Of a stretch of 22,539 nucleotides of DNA, positions 20,555 to 22,539 are shown piece after piece. Made by a program: the position numbers and the translations under genes. Source of the DNA: a virus. The stretch lies in the IMG/VR virus record IMGVR_UViG_3300030503_000146, positions 1 through 22,539 of that record; one strand, given 5' to 3'. Position 1 is the first letter of the stretch. Each line of letters starts with the position of its first letter. The notes under the pieces were generated by a model. It was given only the letters and a program-made list of their open reading frames with translations. It had not been told where the DNA came from and made no database searches.

Positions 20555-20585
20555 GCCCCAGAGGACTACAAACTCTGGGGCTTTT
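20555..20585 (+). terminator. Second rho-independent terminator
   Basis: GCCCCAGAG (20555-20563) and CTCTGGGGC (20573-20581) form a nine-base stem with loop GACTACAAA, followed by TTTT. No gene ends nearby on the plus strand, so it may terminate a short non-coding transcript or serve as a back-up to the first terminator. Confidence 0.8.
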
Positions 20586-20792
20586 GTTTGCCTATCAGTT
20601 TTGGATATATAACAACTAAGTCCATCAAGAAATAAACTACATCCAAGCCAAAAAGACAAATCTGACCATTTCGGTACTATTCGTAAACCATTGATTTGTG
20701 TCGTCAAATCTGGAAAACCACGATATACCTAACCAGCTTTTATTTCGTGCTTAAGTCATTGATTTGTGCCCCACAACTTTACAATTTTCGAG

Positions 20793-20935
20793 CTTAACGC
20801 ATTCCGTGCCAATCTGTGTAGGCACAATATACCCGGACGCTTTGACATTTTTCATTTCGTTTTGGTGGGGGCGCAAGCGTTTGTCCCCTACCTAGTCGTT
20901 TTATGCCTACACAGATTGGCACGGAATGCATTAAG
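20793..20935. repeat. Long inverted repeat (35-base arms, 73-base loop)
   Basis: The arms at 20793-20827 and 20901-20935 match in 33 of 35 positions. Both differences are C on the left against A on the right, so in minus-strand RNA they become G-U pairs and the stem is fully paired. The loop holds a second GC hairpin (20864-20892). It could be a structured non-coding RNA, a cruciform at an origin, or a small transposon-like element. Confidence 0.75.
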
Positions 20936-21004
20936 ATATATATTTATATAATTATTAATAAGTAGTAGTAGTAGAGAAGTGAAAAATCAAGCACTTACAA
21001 TTCC

Positions 21005-21033
21005 TTGACCCCTCCCAAAAAAGCTGGTAAGGT
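21005..21033 (+). promoter_or_regulatory. Possible promoter of the rightward HTH operon
   Basis: TTGACC (21005-21010) is followed after 17 bases by TAAGGT, a rough -10. The first HTH gene starts 40 bases later. The -35 is good and the -10 is poor, so activation may be needed. Confidence 0.4.
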
Positions 21034-21072
21034 CTATCGTTTCAGGCCAATAGATAAGGTTTAATACGCTTT

Positions 21073-21360
21073 ATGCCCCGCCTCATGCCCACTCAAGAGA
21101 CTAAGTCATTGATTCGCAAGATGTATTACGAGGAGCACATTCCACGTGCCAGAATCCGCGCCAAGTACGATATCAGCGAGAACACACTCAGCGACGTATT
21201 GCGTGATCCTAACCGTAAACCCTATCGCTATCTAAACCCCACTCAATATCCCCTCATACATGCCGATAAGCGGGCAGGCATGAGCTATCGCGAGATAGCA
21301 GCCAAGTACAATAGCTCGCGCGCCAATATCGTCCGGGTGATAAAACTCTATGGGATATAA
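21073..21360 (+). CDS. Small protein with two HTH segments
   Basis: The 95-residue product contains two helix-turn-helix-like segments. The first is at about residues 11-43 (IRKMYYEEHIPRARIRAKYD, then ISENTLSDVLRD). The second is at about 61-91 (IHADKRAGMSYREIAAKYNS, then SRANIVRVIK). Both follow the L-R-I-A-KY-xS---I--V pattern of transcription regulators and homing-endonuclease-associated HTH domains. Pro/Arg/Tyr-rich residues link them. It is followed by an 11-base overlap with a larger multi-HTH gene, so the pair probably act together at the dyads nearby. No catalytic domain is seen. Its DNA target is unknown. Confidence 0.75.
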   Translation: MPRLMPTQETKSLIRKMYYEEHIPRARIRAKYDISENTLSDVLRDPNRKPYRYLNPTQYPLIHADKRAGMSYREIAAKYNSSRANIVRVIKLYGI

Positions 21361-22018
21361 ACTATCTGACGATGATAAAGAAATAATCTTAGAATTGTAT
21401 TCATCGCATAAATACACTCAGCGAGAACTATCAAAAAAGATGCAAATTCCTGAAGGTTTAATCGCTGCCTACATAAGATCAATGATGCAGCCCCATCGAT
21501 ATCAGCCGAACGAGCCTATAAATTTCAGCACCTCCAATGCAATTCTGTCCGATTGGCGCAATGGTATTAAGAAAAACTCCTGGTCACTGCGGTATAAACC
21601 CTCCAAGGCTGAGCTAGGACGCAAATACAAGGTCCATCGCACGACGGTAGCCAGGATAATCAAAGCTGAGCGCAAAACGATGTCCGATGGCCTGGTGCGG
21701 GCACACAGAGCACGTAGGCACAAGGATAAGGTGCAGCGTGCACGCAATAGGAAGTGGATTGACAAGCGCCGGACGGGGTTTGTGAGTCGGCCTGGTGCTG
21801 AGCCGGAGCAAATCCTATCACTTGATAGGAAAGAGATTAAGCCAAGGGATCGCAAGAACTACCGGATCAAAAAGTCTAGTGCTATAATGCTAATTAACGC
21901 TGCGGCGAAAGGCATGCCACGAGATCAGTTATTGCGTGATTACCGGATCACTGAGGGGTTGCTGGACATGTGTCTGCGACATGGGGTCGAGATTAAGCAG
22001 GGGAAGCCAATTGAGTAG
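21350..22018 (+). CDS. Large multi-HTH DNA-binding protein
   Basis: This 222-residue protein starts at ATG 21350, 11 bases inside the previous gene. Several HTH-like segments are visible: residues about 8-43 (DKEIILELYSSHKYTQRELS, IPEGLIAAYIRS), about 64-106 (SKAELGRKYKVHRTTVARII) and about 175-213 (MLINAAAKGMPRDQLLRDYR, ITEGLLDMCLRHG). Between the second and third lies a highly basic region (VRAHRARRHKDKVQRARNRK, then WIDKRR) that could contact DNA or RNA. There are no nuclease or recombinase residues that I recognise. The gene carries an intragenic copy of the TCCTATCA dyad at 21813-21830. It is probably a regulator, and auto-regulation is possible. Confidence 0.8.
   Translation: MGYKLSDDDKEIILELYSSHKYTQRELSKKMQIPEGLIAAYIRSMMQPHRYQPNEPINFSTSNAILSDWRNGIKKNSWSLRYKPSKAELGRKYKVHRTTVARIIKAERKTMSDGLVRAHRARRHKDKVQRARNRKWIDKRRTGFVSRPGAEPEQILSLDRKEIKPRDRKNYRIKKSSAIMLINAAAKGMPRDQLLRDYRITEGLLDMCLRHGVEIKQGKPIE
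21813..21830. promoter_or_regulatory. TCCTATCA-CT-TGATAGGA dyad, copy 3, inside the HTH gene
   Basis: This 18-base perfect inverted repeat lies inside the coding region, encoding part of QILSLDRK. It is identical to the core of copy 2 and differs from copy 1 in one central base. It may be an intragenic operator. Confidence 0.5.
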
Positions 22019-22340
22019 TTATACTAAATACACAAAAATATATAATACCCTCGGTAAGCGTGTTACGGAGGCTTGCATAAAGCGGGTCGATTTACAGCTT
22101 ATGCAGGGAAACGCCAAGATAGACGATACCGTTGAACGTAAAAAAACTATACCGCTCAATAAACAAAGAATAGAACTCAGAACATTTGATGAGATTTATG
22201 AGCGCCAAGAACTTATCGAGCGTGTGATGGCTGATAATCATTTGGATAAAATCAGCTTTAAATTAGTGCGTGAGTATGTGGCGAATGTAATCAAGATGTC
22301 TCAAGCCGCATTTGACGACTGGGAGAAATTCCACAAATGA
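22011..22340 (+). CDS. 109-residue protein of unknown function
   Basis: The frame is open further upstream, but TTG 22011 is chosen because GGGGAAG lies just upstream within the end of the HTH gene, with which it overlaps by eight bases. The product begins LSSYTKYTKIYNTLGKRVTE. It has a charged helical middle (KTIPLNKQRIELRTFDEIYE, RQELIERVMADNH) and ends SQAAFDDWEKFHK. It has one Cys, no membrane segment and no known domain. Clustered with regulatory genes, it may be an early accessory protein. Confidence 0.7.
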   Translation: MSSYTKYTKIYNTLGKRVTEACIKRVDLQLMQGNAKIDDTVERKKTIPLNKQRIELRTFDEIYERQELIERVMADNHLDKISFKLVREYVANVIKMSQAAFDDWEKFHK

Positions 22341-22420
22341 GAGCATTTACACCTGCGATGAGCACGGGCCACAAGCTTTTCTCGCCGAACAAGTCCAGGC
22401 AACTTAAGGGGTTGAAATGA
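22337..22420 (+). CDS. 27-residue mini-ORF
   Basis: ATG 22337 overlaps the previous stop (ATGA) and the TGA at 22418 overlaps the next ATG (ATGA). The product begins MRAFTPAMSTGHKLFSPNKS and ends RQLKGLK. It is short and basic. The double coupling is the evidence; function is unknown. Confidence 0.45.
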   Translation: MRAFTPAMSTGHKLFSPNKSRQLKGLK

Positions 22421-22539
22421 AATTAACGGAAAAGTCTCTAGCCTGTTTAGAGTGGCTGCCGCCTTTAATCGCGGTACCGCTGTTCGTTGCGGGAACCCTA
22501 ATTTTCTTTCTGCTAGCGATATTGCTTCTGCCGATGAAG
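22417..22539 (+). CDS. Membrane protein, truncated by window end
   Basis: From ATG 22417 (ATGA overlap) 41 codons are open to the window edge. The start MKLTEKSLACLEWLPPLIAV is followed by a long hydrophobic helix (PLFVAGTLIFFLLAILLLPM), a clear transmembrane segment. The rest lies outside. The function cannot be judged from this much. Confidence 0.65.
   Translation, partial: MKLTEKSLACLEWLPPLIAVPLFVAGTLIFFLLAILLLPMK

Larger units (their letters stand above)
20405..20768. repeat. Four iteron-like copies of CACAAATCAATgACTT
   Basis: Two copies face right at 20405-20423 and 20481-20499 (18 of 19 bases identical). Two face left, at about 20685-20702 and 20752-20768. The first and last are perfect reverse complements over 17 bases. 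The spacing is irregular, so this is not a CRISPR. The copies could be protein-binding sites, for example replication iterons. Confidence 0.65.
20404..21072. other. Gene-free region with terminators, iteron-like repeats, long inverted repeat and AT-rich tract
   Basis: No gene longer than noise is supported in these 669 bases. It contains two terminators, four copies of the CACAAATCAAT motif, one operator-like dyad, a 35-base inverted repeat, a highly AT-rich tract (about 20930-20975, ending in a short AGT microsatellite) and a promoter-like element before the HTH gene. Repeats beside an AT-rich stretch are typical of replication origins, but no origin-binding protein is recognisable here. Confidence 0.6.

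Noticed and set aside
20405-20768. CRISPR array
   Set aside because: The repeat copies are in two orientations with irregular spacing (58 to about 186 bases) and no constant spacer length.
20766-20951. 61-residue plus-strand frame across the long inverted repeat
   Set aside because: It spans both arms of the inverted repeat and is read from structure-forming sequence. There is no ribosome-binding site.
20959-20975. AGT microsatellite as a functional element
   Set aside because: Five short units in an AT-rich tract are easily produced by chance or slippage. No gene or promoter element depends on it that I can see.
21502-21855. 117-residue minus-strand frame opposite the multi-HTH gene
   Set aside because: The plus-strand frame has HTH motifs and operon coupling. 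The opposite frame is Arg/Leu/Ser antisense noise.

Overview
The window looks like part of a tailed double-stranded DNA bacteriophage genome, probably from an uncultured virus or a prophage. Almost everything from position 1 to 19474 lies on the minus strand in a tightly packed order typical of a virion-assembly module: small-terminase candidate, large terminase, portal, GroES-like protein, scaffold, head proteins, major capsid protein, connector-type proteins and a giant tail fibre. Genes are coupled by 1- to 14-base overlaps (ATGA, GTGA, TAATG, TGATG). The absence of tape-measure, sheath or long-tail genes, together with the P22-type portal and short adaptor-like proteins, suggests a short-tailed (podovirus-like) particle, but this is inference. 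The only host clue is a secreted protein with a PEP-CTERM-like C-terminus, which points to a Gram-negative, probably proteobacterial, host that has an exosortase.

Reading leftward from 19474: (a) 19474-17695 holds a string of very small genes (single-membrane-span peptides, a Cys-rich protein) ending in the PEP-CTERM-like protein and followed by terminator-like hairpins; (b) 17550-15210 encodes packaging proteins (TerS candidate, zinc-ribbon protein, TerL); (c) 15210-11010 encodes two small proteins, a 959-residue portal with a long coiled-coil tail, a small protein, a co-chaperonin-like protein and two Cys-rich small proteins; (d) 11023-7035 encodes scaffold, two head-associated proteins, the major capsid protein and another virion protein; (e) 7035-2835 encodes small Gly/Lys-rich and HTH proteins, two connector-like proteins and several small structural proteins; (f) 2835 to the left edge is an open, unfinished 945-codon reading frame. 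It encodes Ig-like repeats followed by a glycoside-hydrolase-like domain and is probably the receptor-binding or depolymerase fibre.

A 335-base control region (19475-19809) separates the leftward genes from a rightward set starting at 19810 (a 197-residue unknown protein). A further 669-base gene-free region (20404-21072) contains two terminators, four copies of an iteron-like motif, a 35-base inverted repeat and an AT-rich tract. It is followed by two overlapping genes for proteins with multiple HTH segments, an unknown protein, a mini-ORF and a truncated membrane protein. A perfect dyad of the form TCCTATCA-N2-TGATAGGA occurs three times in the right part, and a near-identical TTGTAAT(n)TTACAA dyad lies upstream of both the leftward operon and the packaging operon. 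I read these as operators, so the right 3 kb looks like the regulatory and early region, and a possible origin, while the leftward block is the late module. No tRNA, CRISPR array, insertion sequence, integrase, polymerase or lysin was recognised.
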